NCBI GenBank assembly: GCA_045105075.1
Contig: JBGCDD010000212.1
Location: 1 to 8,460 of the forward strand
Source: JBGCDD01 sp045105075
Lineage (GTDB): Bacteria > Pseudomonadota > Alphaproteobacteria > Rhodobacterales > Rhodobacteraceae
Direction: 5' to 3'
DNA length: 8,460 bases
In this document: one piece after another, positions 1 through 7,101 of the stretch
How the letters are laid out: each line of letters starts with the position of its first letter
How positions within the stretch are numbered: the first letter of the stretch is position 1
The notes under the pieces: generated by a model
Databases searched by the model: none
What the model saw: only the letters and a program-made list of their open reading frames with translations
Told to the model about the DNA's origin: nothing
Translations under genes and position numbers: made by a program

Positions 1-1134
1 TTTCCCGACAGCATCGCCAACTGGATGATCATGGATCAAGGCTGGGCCGAGGCCAACGCCACGACCCGCCCCGACAAGGAAAACGGCAACTTCGCGACGC
101 TGAACGCCAATGGCACCGGCGCGTTCCAACTGACCGAACGGCAACCGGGCCTGACCACGGCGCTGACCCCCTTTGCCGGCTGGTGGGACACCGCCGAACA
201 CAACATCACGCGCGCCGAATTCACCCCGATCCAGAACCCTGCCACTGCCGTGGCCGCGTTGCTGTCGGGCGACGTTGATATGATCAACCCGGTGCCGATC
301 CAGGACGCCGCGCGGCTGGCGCAAAGCGACGCGGTCAAGGTGATCCAGGGCATTGAGGCCCGCGTGATCATGCTGGGCTTTGCCCACGGCGCGGATGATC
401 TGAAATACGGCACCGATGCGGGCAAACCCAACCCGTTCAAAGACGCGCGCGTGCGCCAGGCCGTCGCACATGCCGTCAACGTGCCCGCGATCTTGCAAAC
501 CATCATGCGCGGCAACGCCCAACCTGCCAGCCAATTGGTCAGCCCGGCGATGCGCGGGTTCAGCACCGATCTCGCCGCCCGCCCGGCCTATGACCCCGAC
601 AAAGCCCGCGCCCTGCTGGCCGAGGCGGGATATGGCGATGGTTTCGGCTTTGGTCTGAAATGCCCCAACAACCGCTACTTGAATGACGAAGCGGTCTGTC
701 AGGCCGTGGTCAGTATGCTGGCCCAAATCGGCATCACCGCTCAGCTTGACGCGATGCCAGTGCAAAACTATTGGCCCGAACTGCGCGCCGACAACTTTGA
801 TATGTACCTGCTGGGCTGGTCGCCAGGCACCTTTGACGCCGAGCATCCGATCCGCTTTCTGGCCAGCACCCCAAATGCCGAAAAAAAGCTGGGCAGCTGG
901 AATTTCGGAGATTACTCGAACGCGCGCATCGACACTCTGCTGCCGATGATCCAGTCGGAAATCGACGATGCCAAACGTCAGGGCATGCTTAACGAAGTCA
1001 CCCAAACCCTGCAAAACGAACAGGCCTATGTGCCGCTTTACGTGCAGCCATTGGTTTGGGGTGTCAGCGCCGATATCGCGTTGACCCAGCGCCCTGACAA
1101 CTTCTTTATCCTGCGTTGGGTCACTGTGAACTAG
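1..1134 (+). CDS. ABC transporter substrate-binding protein, family 5 (peptide/nickel type), C-terminal part
   Basis: Partial at its 5' end: the frame is open from base 1 (reading FPDSIANW) to the TAG at 1132-1134, so the ATG at 25 is internal. 377 residues are visible, against roughly 500-540 for the full family. Family 5 binding proteins are exported to the periplasm and hand oligopeptides, nickel, opines or sugars to an ABC permease. Supporting features are NGTGAF at visible residues 37-42; a lobe segment with ALLSGDVDM followed by PFKDARVRQAVAHAVN, the usual 'few residues, then VRQA' signature; YDPDKARALLAEAGY; and a C-terminal part with NFDMYLLGWSPGTFDAEHP and late aromatic residues. The signal peptide lies outside the window. 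No permease or ATPase gene is visible; the next gene is convergent, so any partners must lie to the left. The family is secure; the ligand cannot be read from the sequence. Confidence 0.93.
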   Translation, partial: FPDSIANWMIMDQGWAEANATTRPDKENGNFATLNANGTGAFQLTERQPGLTTALTPFAGWWDTAEHNITRAEFTPIQNPATAVAALLSGDVDMINPVPIQDAARLAQSDAVKVIQGIEARVIMLGFAHGADDLKYGTDAGKPNPFKDARVRQAVAHAVNVPAILQTIMRGNAQPASQLVSPAMRGFSTDLAARPAYDPDKARALLAEAGYGDGFGFGLKCPNNRYLNDEAVCQAVVSMLAQIGITAQLDAMPVQNYWPELRADNFDMYLLGWSPGTFDAEHPIRFLASTPNAEKKLGSWNFGDYSNARIDTLLPMIQSEIDDAKRQGMLNEVTQTLQNEQAYVPLYVQPLVWGVSADIALTQRPDNFFILRWVTVN

Positions 1135-1143
1135 CCTGAAACC

Positions 1144-1166
1144 GGGGGCGCCACACACGCGCCCCC
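1144..1166. terminator. GC-rich hairpin between convergent genes
   Basis: A perfect 8-bp inverted repeat, GGGGGCGC at 1144-1151 and GCGCCCCC at 1159-1166, with a 7-nt loop CACACAC. It sits 9 bp after the stop of the binding-protein gene and 4 bp before the stop of the opposing dehydratase gene. Being symmetric, it could end transcripts from both sides. Neither strand has a proper U-run after the stem, so it may be a transcript-end stabiliser rather than a classical intrinsic terminator. Confidence 0.55.
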
Positions 1167-1170
1167 AGAC

Positions 1171-2907
1171 TCAATTGATCTCGGGCTCGGGCACCGGCGC
1201 GCCAAACTCGGTTTTCAGAAAATCAAAGTCACACCCCTTGTCGGCCTGTTCGATGTGTTGCGCAAACATCCAGCCATAGCCGCGCTCGTATTTGGGCTCA
1301 GGCGCCACCCACGCGGCGCGCCGCTCGGCCAGTTCGCCGTCCGACACAAGCATGTTCAACCTGCGATTGGGCACATCCAATTCGATCACATCGCCGGTGC
1401 GCAACAACGCCAGCGGGCCGCCAACAAACGCCTCGGGCGCCACATGCAGGATGCAGGCGCCAAACGACGTGCCCGACATGCGCGCATCCGACAAGCGCAC
1501 CATATCGCGGTGACCGTGTTTGAGCAGCGCTTTGGGCATCGGGATCATCCCCCATTCCGGCATGCCCGGCCCACCTTTGGGACCGGCATTGCGCAACACC
1601 AAAACACTGTCGGGCGTCATCGGATACGCTTCGTCGTCAATGATCTTTTTGAGATCAGCGTAACTGTCCGCCACAATCGCCGGACCACTGTGGGTCTGGA
1701 ACTTGGCATCCATCGCCGCGGGTTTGATCACCGCCCCATCCGGCGCCAGATTGCCGCGCAGCACCGCCAATGACCCTTCCGCATAAACCGGGTTGGACAG
1801 CGGGCGAATAACATCCGGGTTGTGGTTTTTTGCCCCTGCCAAACTGTCACCCAGCGTTTTCCCAGTGACGGTCAGCGCCGACAGATCCAGCTTGTCGCCC
1901 AGTTCCAGCATCAAAGCCGGCAACCCACCGGCATAAAAGAAATCCTCCATCAGATAGTGCGTGCCGGACGGGCGGATGTTGGCGATCACCGGCGTGGTGC
2001 GCCCAATGGCATCAATATCATCCAACCCCAGCTCGACCCCGGCACGGCGCGCCATGGCAATCAGATGGATGATCGCATTGGTCGAACAGCCCGTGGCCAT
2101 CGCCACCGTCACCGCATTTTGCGTGGCCGCAGGGGTGATGATTTTGTCCGGCGTCAGATCCTCCCAAACCATATCAACGATGCGCCGCCCACAGGCCGCC
2201 GCCATACGCTTGTGCCCCGCATCCGGCGCCGGGATCGAAGACGCACCGGGCAAGGTCAGACCAAACCCTTCGGCAATCGACATCATCGTCGACGCCGTGC
2301 CCATGGTCATGCAGGTGCCGTAAGAGCGCGCAATACCACCCTGCACCCCGTCCCACTCGGCCTTGCCAATGGTGCCCGCGCGCCGCTCGTCCCAATATTT
2401 CCACACATCTGTGCCCGAACCCAGCTGCTGGCCCGCATAATTGCCTCGGATCATCGCGCCCGCCGGCATAAACACAAACGGCAACCCCATCGAAATCGCC
2501 CCCATCACCAGCGCCGGTGTCGACTTGTCACACCCGCCCAGCAACACCACCCCATCCACCGGATGACTGCGCAGCGTTTCCTCAACCTCCATCGCGCCCA
2601 TATTGCGATAAAGCATCGAGGTGGGTTTCAGGAATTGTTCGGAAAAATCCTGCACTGGCAATTCCGCCGGCGTGCCCCCGGCCTGCAAAATTCCCCGCTT
2701 GACCCAATCGGCCCGGTCGCGCAGATGGTGATGGCACGGCGACAGATCCGACCAGGTGTTGATCACCGCAATGACCGGCTTGCCGTGCCAATCATCCTCG
2801 CTCCACCCCATCTGCATCGCGCGGCTGCGGTGCCCCATCGAGCGCAGATCGTCCGGCGCAAACCACCGCGCCGAACGCAGGTCTTCGGGTTTTTTCGAAT
2901 GGGTCAT
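1171..2907 (-). CDS. IlvD/Edd-family dehydratase, probably a sugar-acid (L-arabinonate-type) dehydratase
   Basis: 578 residues, a normal length for the family. These enzymes use an Fe-S cluster and Mg2+ to dehydrate 2,3-dihydroxy acids: IlvD in valine/isoleucine synthesis, others on sugar acids such as L-arabinonate, giving the 2-keto-3-deoxy acid. Cluster cysteines are visible as Cys58 (SPCHHHL), Cys126 (GGCDKSTP) and Cys199 (GTCMTMGTAST). Lys128 is placed like the carbamylated Mg ligand and Ser478 (RMSGTSFG) like the catalytic Ser of the [2Fe-2S] arabinonate/xylonate dehydratases. The N-terminus with RSARWFAPDDLRSMGHRSR and the loop GPKGGPGMPE also fit the sugar-acid branch better than biosynthetic IlvD. 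I chose the ATG at 2905-2907 because family homology begins there; the frame stays open to 3249 but that part resembles nothing. The ribosome-binding site is weak (AGCAGAG). The gene converges on the binding-protein gene. Substrate assignment is inference; an altronate, xylonate or generic dihydroxy-acid dehydratase is possible. Confidence 0.9.
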   Translation of the reverse strand: MTHSKKPEDLRSARWFAPDDLRSMGHRSRAMQMGWSEDDWHGKPVIAVINTWSDLSPCHHHLRDRADWVKRGILQAGGTPAELPVQDFSEQFLKPTSMLYRNMGAMEVEETLRSHPVDGVVLLGGCDKSTPALVMGAISMGLPFVFMPAGAMIRGNYAGQQLGSGTDVWKYWDERRAGTIGKAEWDGVQGGIARSYGTCMTMGTASTMMSIAEGFGLTLPGASSIPAPDAGHKRMAAACGRRIVDMVWEDLTPDKIITPAATQNAVTVAMATGCSTNAIIHLIAMARRAGVELGLDDIDAIGRTTPVIANIRPSGTHYLMEDFFYAGGLPALMLELGDKLDLSALTVTGKTLGDSLAGAKNHNPDVIRPLSNPVYAEGSLAVLRGNLAPDGAVIKPAAMDAKFQTHSGPAIVADSYADLKKIIDDEAYPMTPDSVLVLRNAGPKGGPGMPEWGMIPMPKALLKHGHRDMVRLSDARMSGTSFGACILHVAPEAFVGGPLALLRTGDVIELDVPNRRLNMLVSDGELAERRAAWVAPEPKYERGYGWMFAQHIEQADKGCDFDFLKTEFGAPVPEPEIN

Positions 2908-4637
2908 ATCGCTCTGCTTTCTGATTGCACATCTGGTCTGTCTCAGCCTAACAGCCCGATTTTCCAACGCAACGCACACATGCCCGCAAAACTGTTGCGC
3001 CGCACCAAAGCACGCCTCCAACCCGGCGAGCTGTGGAACAACAGGTTCGCGCAAAGGTCCAAACCTCATAGCCGCAGGGTGAAACGCGGCACCGCAAGCA
3101 CAACAAGACAGACGAGAAAAGATGCGACAATGAAACCCTGTTCGTCCCAAACCGGCCAAACAAACCCGTTCGCCTGTGAGTTCAGCATAACGTTGCGAAC
3201 ATGCTATTAAAGGCGGGCCACAACGTGCCAGATTTCTACACCGGCGCAATAAAAGGAAAGGTATTCCAGCTTGCTTTCAGCCCTTTGATCCCACCGAAAC
3301 TGCGACCACGTCCGCTCTTGTGCCCGTTTTGAAACATGTGATGGCGAGTTCACAAAGACCATCAAGACAAAGCCGAGAAACTCCGGCGCAACACGCGCAC
3401 AAGGCAACAACAGCCATAAAAAACATCATCCAATTTGAACGCGACGGCGCCAGAACCTGGTATGGTTTTTCGTTTGATCGTATTTACCGTCGCAAAGGAA
3501 ACGAAAGGAACAGTGCACGTCAGGGTCATCGGCAACACTCATCTTGAGCGGTTTCCTACGTTGATCATCGCCATCACATCGGGGCCTGCGCGCAAAGCCT
3601 GCTTTCACCCCAGCGCACTTAACGGCCTATATTGTGCGCACGATGACCGCAGGATCCTGCGGCAACATAGGTTCAAAGTCTCAAGAGTAGGGCAAGCGAA
3701 ATTAGCGCTGTCGACGCGGCCTTCAAAAACGTCAAGGCTGACTTGATCCAGCGCCTCGCAACAGAACGCCAAGGACACGACGCAGCGCTGGGATCGAAAA
3801 GCCCCCGCTCGCCAGATCGCCTGCCGAACGACAGTCAGCTGACACAGGCACACGATCTCAGATCGCCCGTGTCAAAACCATCGATTGAGCGCTCAGCGCC
3901 CAGGACCAAGCCGCAGATTGGGTCAAAGACGCTTCGCCAAACACTGGGATACGCACCCCCGCCCCAAGTGCAAAGCAACACGCAATAGCCATCCAACACG
4001 AAAACGGCAGATACGGAACGGGATTGCGCAAAACCGATCGCTCCGCGCGCCAGATCACAACGCGTCGGGTTCTGAGAAAGAGCGTAAAAAGCAACAGAGC
4101 CCCCCACAAAACGCTCAAGAACAGAAAAATGAGGAAAGCCTGACCCGCGGACTTAACCCGCTCACCGTCAGGTCACGCCATACAAACTGCCAGCCAATGG
4201 TTTGAAACTGGATAATTTGTGACAAGTTTTTTCTCGTTCAAAACGCTCTGCGTCGTGCTGGACCAGATCGGGTGCAAACAGATCTCCGTCCAATGATAGA
4301 TCGGCCAATCATTACTCCAATGAAAGACGTGTAATTCCGGCTCCAAGCCAAAGTGAACGTACGCACAGCTGTCTGTCTGGCCTATTCAAGAACGACCCAA
4401 CCCACGGCCGGCTCCTGCGCACTGATCGCGGCGGTCAAAACCCGTTTGCTTCAGCTTGCCGTTTTCAACGCTCGTATTTGCCCATGCTGAACACTTCGCC
4501 CCTTTTGATGTCTGGTCTGACCGTGGCCCTCACATCGTTTTTGACTGTCTCGTCTCAATAAAGGATCAGCCTTAACACGCCGTAAAAAGGGACAAAGACA
4601 GCAAGATCAAATTTTATCATTTGAAACCAATGACATT
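2908..4637. other. 1.7-kb region without a confident gene
   Basis: This stretch lies between the dehydratase start and the tRNA 3' end. Its base composition is less GC-rich than its neighbours, and no frame gives a recognisable family with a good start and ribosome-binding site. What it holds: a 40-codon minus-strand frame at 3066-3188 with one hydrophobic segment; a 50-codon minus-strand frame at 3277-3429 with a signal-peptide-like, Cys-rich start; a perfect palindrome at 3647-3662; an 81-codon TTG-started plus-strand frame at 3743-3988 (proline- and serine-rich, AAGG five bases before the start); and one minus-strand frame across 3858-4385 broken by a single TGA at 4173-4175. The plus strand is A/C-rich, so the minus strand is G/T-rich and gives hydrophobic, Trp-rich translations by chance. 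These frames are therefore not called as genes. The dehydratase promoter must lie in the left part, but I cannot place it. Confidence 0.6.
3647..3662. repeat. Perfect 16-bp palindrome
   Basis: CCGCAGGATCCTGCGG is identical to its own reverse complement. About 14 bp upstream is TATATT (3628-3633), a fair -10 box, preceded at 18 bp by TTCACC (3604-3609), which matches TTGACA at four of six positions. If that promoter is real, the palindrome lies just after the transcription start, as an operator or a leader hairpin would. No convincing coding frame follows, so its role is open. The palindrome is certain; the promoter is weak. Confidence 0.45.
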
Positions 4638-4721
4638 TGGTGCGGGTGAAGGGACTCGAACCCCCACGCCATAGGCGCCAGAACCTAAATCTGGTGCGTC
4701 TACCAATTCCGCCACACCCGC
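4638..4721 (-). tRNA. tRNA-Leu (anticodon UAG)
   Basis: Read on the minus strand, this has a 7-bp acceptor stem GCGGGTG / CACCCGC, the class II D-arm GGCGGAATTGGTAGACGC, the anticodon arm CCAGA-TTTAGGT-TCTGG with UAG in the loop (complement of 4685-4687), a long variable arm (GGCGCCTATGGCGTG) and the T-arm GGGGGTTCGAGTCCCTT. Discriminator A and CCA are encoded (CCA is the complement of 4638-4640). The long variable arm and anticodon fix leucine, codons CUA and CUN. It appears as a single gene. No clear intrinsic terminator follows on the low-coordinate side. Confidence 0.97.
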
Positions 4722-4886
4722 ATAAAGCTGCCTTTAACAAAGCTGGGCCAGCAAGGCGAGGTTAAAAATCATCATGCTCACCAAACTCTTAAAGTTAAAA
4801 CTCTGTCCAAAAATGTCGCGACAACCGCCACATTCTGCCATAATCATGCGCAAAAAAGACTGAGGCACCAAAAGAGCGAGACTGTC

Positions 4887-5399
4887 ATGTCGATCAACAC
4901 TGTCCTGCCGCTTGGCACAACAACCCCGCGCAAACAGCCTGTAACAGGGCTCTACGGCGATCAAGGATTTGCACCCGACACGGTGGTGCTGACGCAAAAA
5001 GGTGAAATGCCGGTTCAGGCGTTGTCCGCCGGTGATCGCGTGATCACACGCGACGCGGGCCTGGTCAGCGTGCAGCATGTTTCAAGTTCGCGCCACGTCG
5101 TGCGCACGGTTGCCATCAAAGCCGGCTCCTTGGGCGACACGCGCCCTGATCAGGATATGATCTTGCCGGCAAACCAAGCCATCCTGATCCGAGACTGGCG
5201 CGCACAGGCGCTGTTTGGATGCGATCAGGCAATGGTGCGCGCCGACGCGCTGGTGGACGGCGAATTTGTGCGCGATCTGGGCTTGCAGGATATGATCTTG
5301 CACCAAATCCACTTGGCGCACCCGCATGTTGTCTATGCGGGCGGGCTTGAGCTGGCCAATTGCGCCATGCCAACTGCCACATTGCGCCGCCGCGCGTGA
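4887..5399 (+). CDS. Short Hint-domain (Hint_2-type) protein lacking the catalytic Cys
   Basis: 170 residues. The Hint fold is the self-splicing core of hedgehog and intein proteins; Rhodobacterales carry many small Hint-only proteins of unknown role. Visible features: APDTVVLTQKGEMPVQALSAGDRVITRDAG (residues 29-58, in two parts) matches the opening strands of the fold; LPANQAILIRDWRAQALFG (93-111) matches the middle 'SPQHRILV..WRAELLFG' block; VRADALVDGEFV and HQIHLAHPHVVYAGGLELA (139-157) match the C-terminal block. Where active Hint domains begin with Cys, this one has Gly-Phe (GFAP, 27-30), and the central block has Asn-Gln where Gln-His is usual. Self-cleavage is therefore unlikely. There is no signal peptide or membrane segment. 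The ATG at 4887 follows a weak GAGCGAG six bases upstream. A possible -10 CATAAT sits at 4839-4844 with a poor GCGACA -35 at 4818-4823. It ends 7 bp from the convergent nnr stop. Family confident; function unknown. Confidence 0.82.
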   Translation: MSINTVLPLGTTTPRKQPVTGLYGDQGFAPDTVVLTQKGEMPVQALSAGDRVITRDAGLVSVQHVSSSRHVVRTVAIKAGSLGDTRPDQDMILPANQAILIRDWRAQALFGCDQAMVRADALVDGEFVRDLGLQDMILHQIHLAHPHVVYAGGLELANCAMPTATLRRRA

Positions 5400-5406
5400 T
5401 CCGGAC

Positions 5407-7101
5407 CTAACCCAAAACGTCACGCAAGACGCTTGGCACAATCTCTGGTAGATCCTCGGCAATAAGTCCCGGCCCAAAGGCACGGGCACATTCGCTGTGC
5501 AGCCAAACCCCGGTTTTGGCCGCCTCCAACGGGTCAAACCCACGCGCCAAAAGCCCTGTGACAAACCCAGCCAACACGTCGCCAGACCCGGCTGTGGCCA
5601 ACCAGGGCGCCGCGGCTTCATAGACCGCAGCATTGATCCAACACGCCCCATCCGGCGCCGCTATCACTGTGTCCGCCCCCTTCAAAACCACCACGCACCC
5701 CGCCTGCGCAGCCGCTTGGCGCACCGCTTCAACTTTGGAAATAGCAGGCCCAGATGTGGGCTGTTGCGCCAGTTTTGCGGCAATTCCCGGAAACAAGCGC
5801 GCAAACTCACCCCCATGCGGCGTCAAAACACACGCAGAATGCAACGCCGAAAACACCTCCGGCGAAGCTGCCAAAATCGTCAACGCATCTGCATCCAACA
5901 CAACCGCGCGATCCGCCTGCAACGTGGCCGCCACCAGCGATTGCGCCCGCGCACCTGTGCCCAAGGCCGGCCCCAAACAGATTGCGGTGATCCGCGCATC
6001 GCTCAAAACTTGGCTCAAACCCGGCGCGTCCGGAACCCGTTGCACCATGATGGCAGTGACCTGCATCGCCACTTCCATCTGCGCCGCCGGAGCCACGCCC
6101 AACGTCACCAAACCTACGCCAATCCGCAACGCCCCGCGCGCCGCCAATCGCGCAGCACCGGTTCGCCCAGGCCCCCCTGACAAAACCAAAGCATGGCCAT
6201 GATCAAACTTGTGTTGGTTGTCGAATTTGCCCAGAAACTGCGATGCACCCGTGACGCGCCGGACAACCCCAGGCGCGCAAAATTCATCACAGCCCGCCGC
6301 ATCAAGCCCAATATCCACACAGACCAGCTTGCGACTGATCTGCGGCCCGTCGCCCAGAAAATGGCCCAGCTTGGGGCGGTGAAACGTCACCGTCAGATGC
6401 GCGAAAAAATCCAGATGAACATCGCCCTTCCACGCAGGCCCCGGCACCAAGATCCGTCCCGACTCCAGATCCAAACAAGACGGGCAATCCACGGCCACAC
6501 GTTTCGCTCCCGTCTCACACTCCAAACACCCCGACTTCGATGTCGCTGAAAACGCGTCCCAAAGCCCTGGGCTCGGGGGCCGCGTCAAGCCGGTGCCAAA
6601 CACCGCGTCGACCCGCAAATCGTAAGGGCCGTGCAGTTCAATCGCCACAGCGTCCAACGCCGCAACGGCCCCAATCTGGCGCCATCGATCACAATTCACC
6701 CGCGCATCACCGCTCAACTTGGCACCATCGCCCAGCAAAAACACCCCAACCGACCAACCGGCCTGCGCCAAAAGCCGGGCAATCACAAACCCATCCCCGC
6801 CATTGTTGCCGGGCCCACAAAGCACCACCGCTCGCCACGCTTGCGCTTCATCTTTCTCGGTAAACTCCGGGGGTGTGGGGGCTGGCCCCCACTGAAAACC
6901 TTGTGTGGGGGCTGGCCCCCGCTGAAAACCTGGTGTGGCACCCGGACCAACAGGCCCACCAAAGCACGGCCACTGCGCAAAGATCGCGTCCACAACCCCT
7001 TGCCCGGCACGCTCCATCAACTCCAGCCCCGAAACCAAACCGGCATCCATAGCCCGTTGCTCGATCTGTCGCATTTGCGTTGACGTCAAAACCGCGCCCA
7101 T
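5407..7101 (-). CDS. nnr: Bifunctional NAD(P)H-hydrate epimerase / ADP-dependent NAD(P)HX dehydratase
   Basis: 564 residues. The enzyme repairs hydrated NADH/NADPH: the N-terminal YjeF domain interconverts R- and S-NAD(P)HX and the C-terminal ribokinase-like domain dehydrates the S form using ADP. N-domain evidence: LTSTQMRQIEQRAMDAG (5-21), SGLELMERAG, CGPGNNGGDGFVIARLL (95-111), VFGTGLTRP, VDCPSCLD (204-211), LTVTFHRPKLGHFLGDGP. C-domain evidence: HGHALVLSGGPGRTGAARLA (301-320), LDADAL (402-407), LTPHGGEFARLFP (426-438), VLKGADTVIAAPDG (472-485), LATAGSGDVLAGF (501-513) with the catalytic-type Asp508, and LIAEDLPEIVPSVL. Oddities: residues 47-88 form an insertion between the first helix and the dinucleotide loop, made of 10-residue repeats; PSC replaces the usual PSG at 207-209; LHSEC (534-538) differs from the usual LHGEA. 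The start ATG (7099-7101) has GAGGG six bases upstream. It is divergent from glnB. Confidence 0.95.
   Translation of the reverse strand: MGAVLTSTQMRQIEQRAMDAGLVSGLELMERAGQGVVDAIFAQWPCFGGPVGPGATPGFQRGPAPTQGFQWGPAPTPPEFTEKDEAQAWRAVVLCGPGNNGGDGFVIARLLAQAGWSVGVFLLGDGAKLSGDARVNCDRWRQIGAVAALDAVAIELHGPYDLRVDAVFGTGLTRPPSPGLWDAFSATSKSGCLECETGAKRVAVDCPSCLDLESGRILVPGPAWKGDVHLDFFAHLTVTFHRPKLGHFLGDGPQISRKLVCVDIGLDAAGCDEFCAPGVVRRVTGASQFLGKFDNQHKFDHGHALVLSGGPGRTGAARLAARGALRIGVGLVTLGVAPAAQMEVAMQVTAIMVQRVPDAPGLSQVLSDARITAICLGPALGTGARAQSLVAATLQADRAVVLDADALTILAASPEVFSALHSACVLTPHGGEFARLFPGIAAKLAQQPTSGPAISKVEAVRQAAAQAGCVVVLKGADTVIAAPDGACWINAAVYEAAAPWLATAGSGDVLAGFVTGLLARGFDPLEAAKTGVWLHSECARAFGPGLIAEDLPEIVPSVLRDVLG
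6873..6932. repeat. Two tandem 30-bp palindromic repeats inside the nnr reading frame
   Basis: Copy 1 is 6873-6902 and copy 2 is 6903-6932; they match at 28 of 30 positions. A third copy seems to start at 6933 (GTGTGG) and then diverges. Each unit has a hairpin core GGGGGC-TG-GCCCCC; in copy 1 this grows to eight paired bases per arm (6875-6882 with 6885-6892). Because 30 is a multiple of three, the units add ten residues each to the Nnr protein (residues 58-67 GFQRGPAPTQ and 68-77 GFQWGPAPTP), preceded by a degenerate GPGATP. Flanking minus-strand sequence (CCCCCGGAGTTTA, then AAAGATGAAG) looks like part of the same element. From memory it resembles GGGGCCAGCCCC-type sequences scattered in Roseobacter genomes; that is not verified. 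Confidence 0.85.

Noticed and set aside
1822..3210. Long plus-strand frame (462 codons) opposite the dehydratase
   Set aside because: It is Arg/His/Pro-rich with no family features, which is the typical antisense shadow of a GC-rich gene.
2908..3249. Upstream extension of the dehydratase frame by 114 codons
   Set aside because: The frame is open but gives no family-like sequence; the conserved N-terminus begins at the ATG 2905-2907 and the total length from there is normal.
3743..3988. 81-codon plus-strand frame with a TTG start
   Set aside because: AAGG precedes the TTG and the first residues look helix-like, but the rest is Pro/Ser/Arg-rich with no recognisable family, and it overlaps an antisense candidate.
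2908..4637. Integrated element bounded by a copy of the tRNA-Leu 3' end
   Set aside because: I looked for a second copy of the tRNA 3' end (GGGTTCGAGTCCC / CACCCGCACCA) on the low-coordinate side and saw none, and there is no integrase frame.
4555..4740. 61-codon minus-strand frame over the tRNA
   Set aside because: It runs through the whole tRNA-Leu gene; its open state is a by-product of the tRNA sequence.
6873..6938. CRISPR-like array
   Set aside because: The two 30-bp units are directly adjacent without spacers, and they lie in frame inside a gene.
5497..7083. Several plus-strand frames opposite nnr
   Set aside because: They are basic, low-complexity translations; nnr on the other strand explains the sequence fully.
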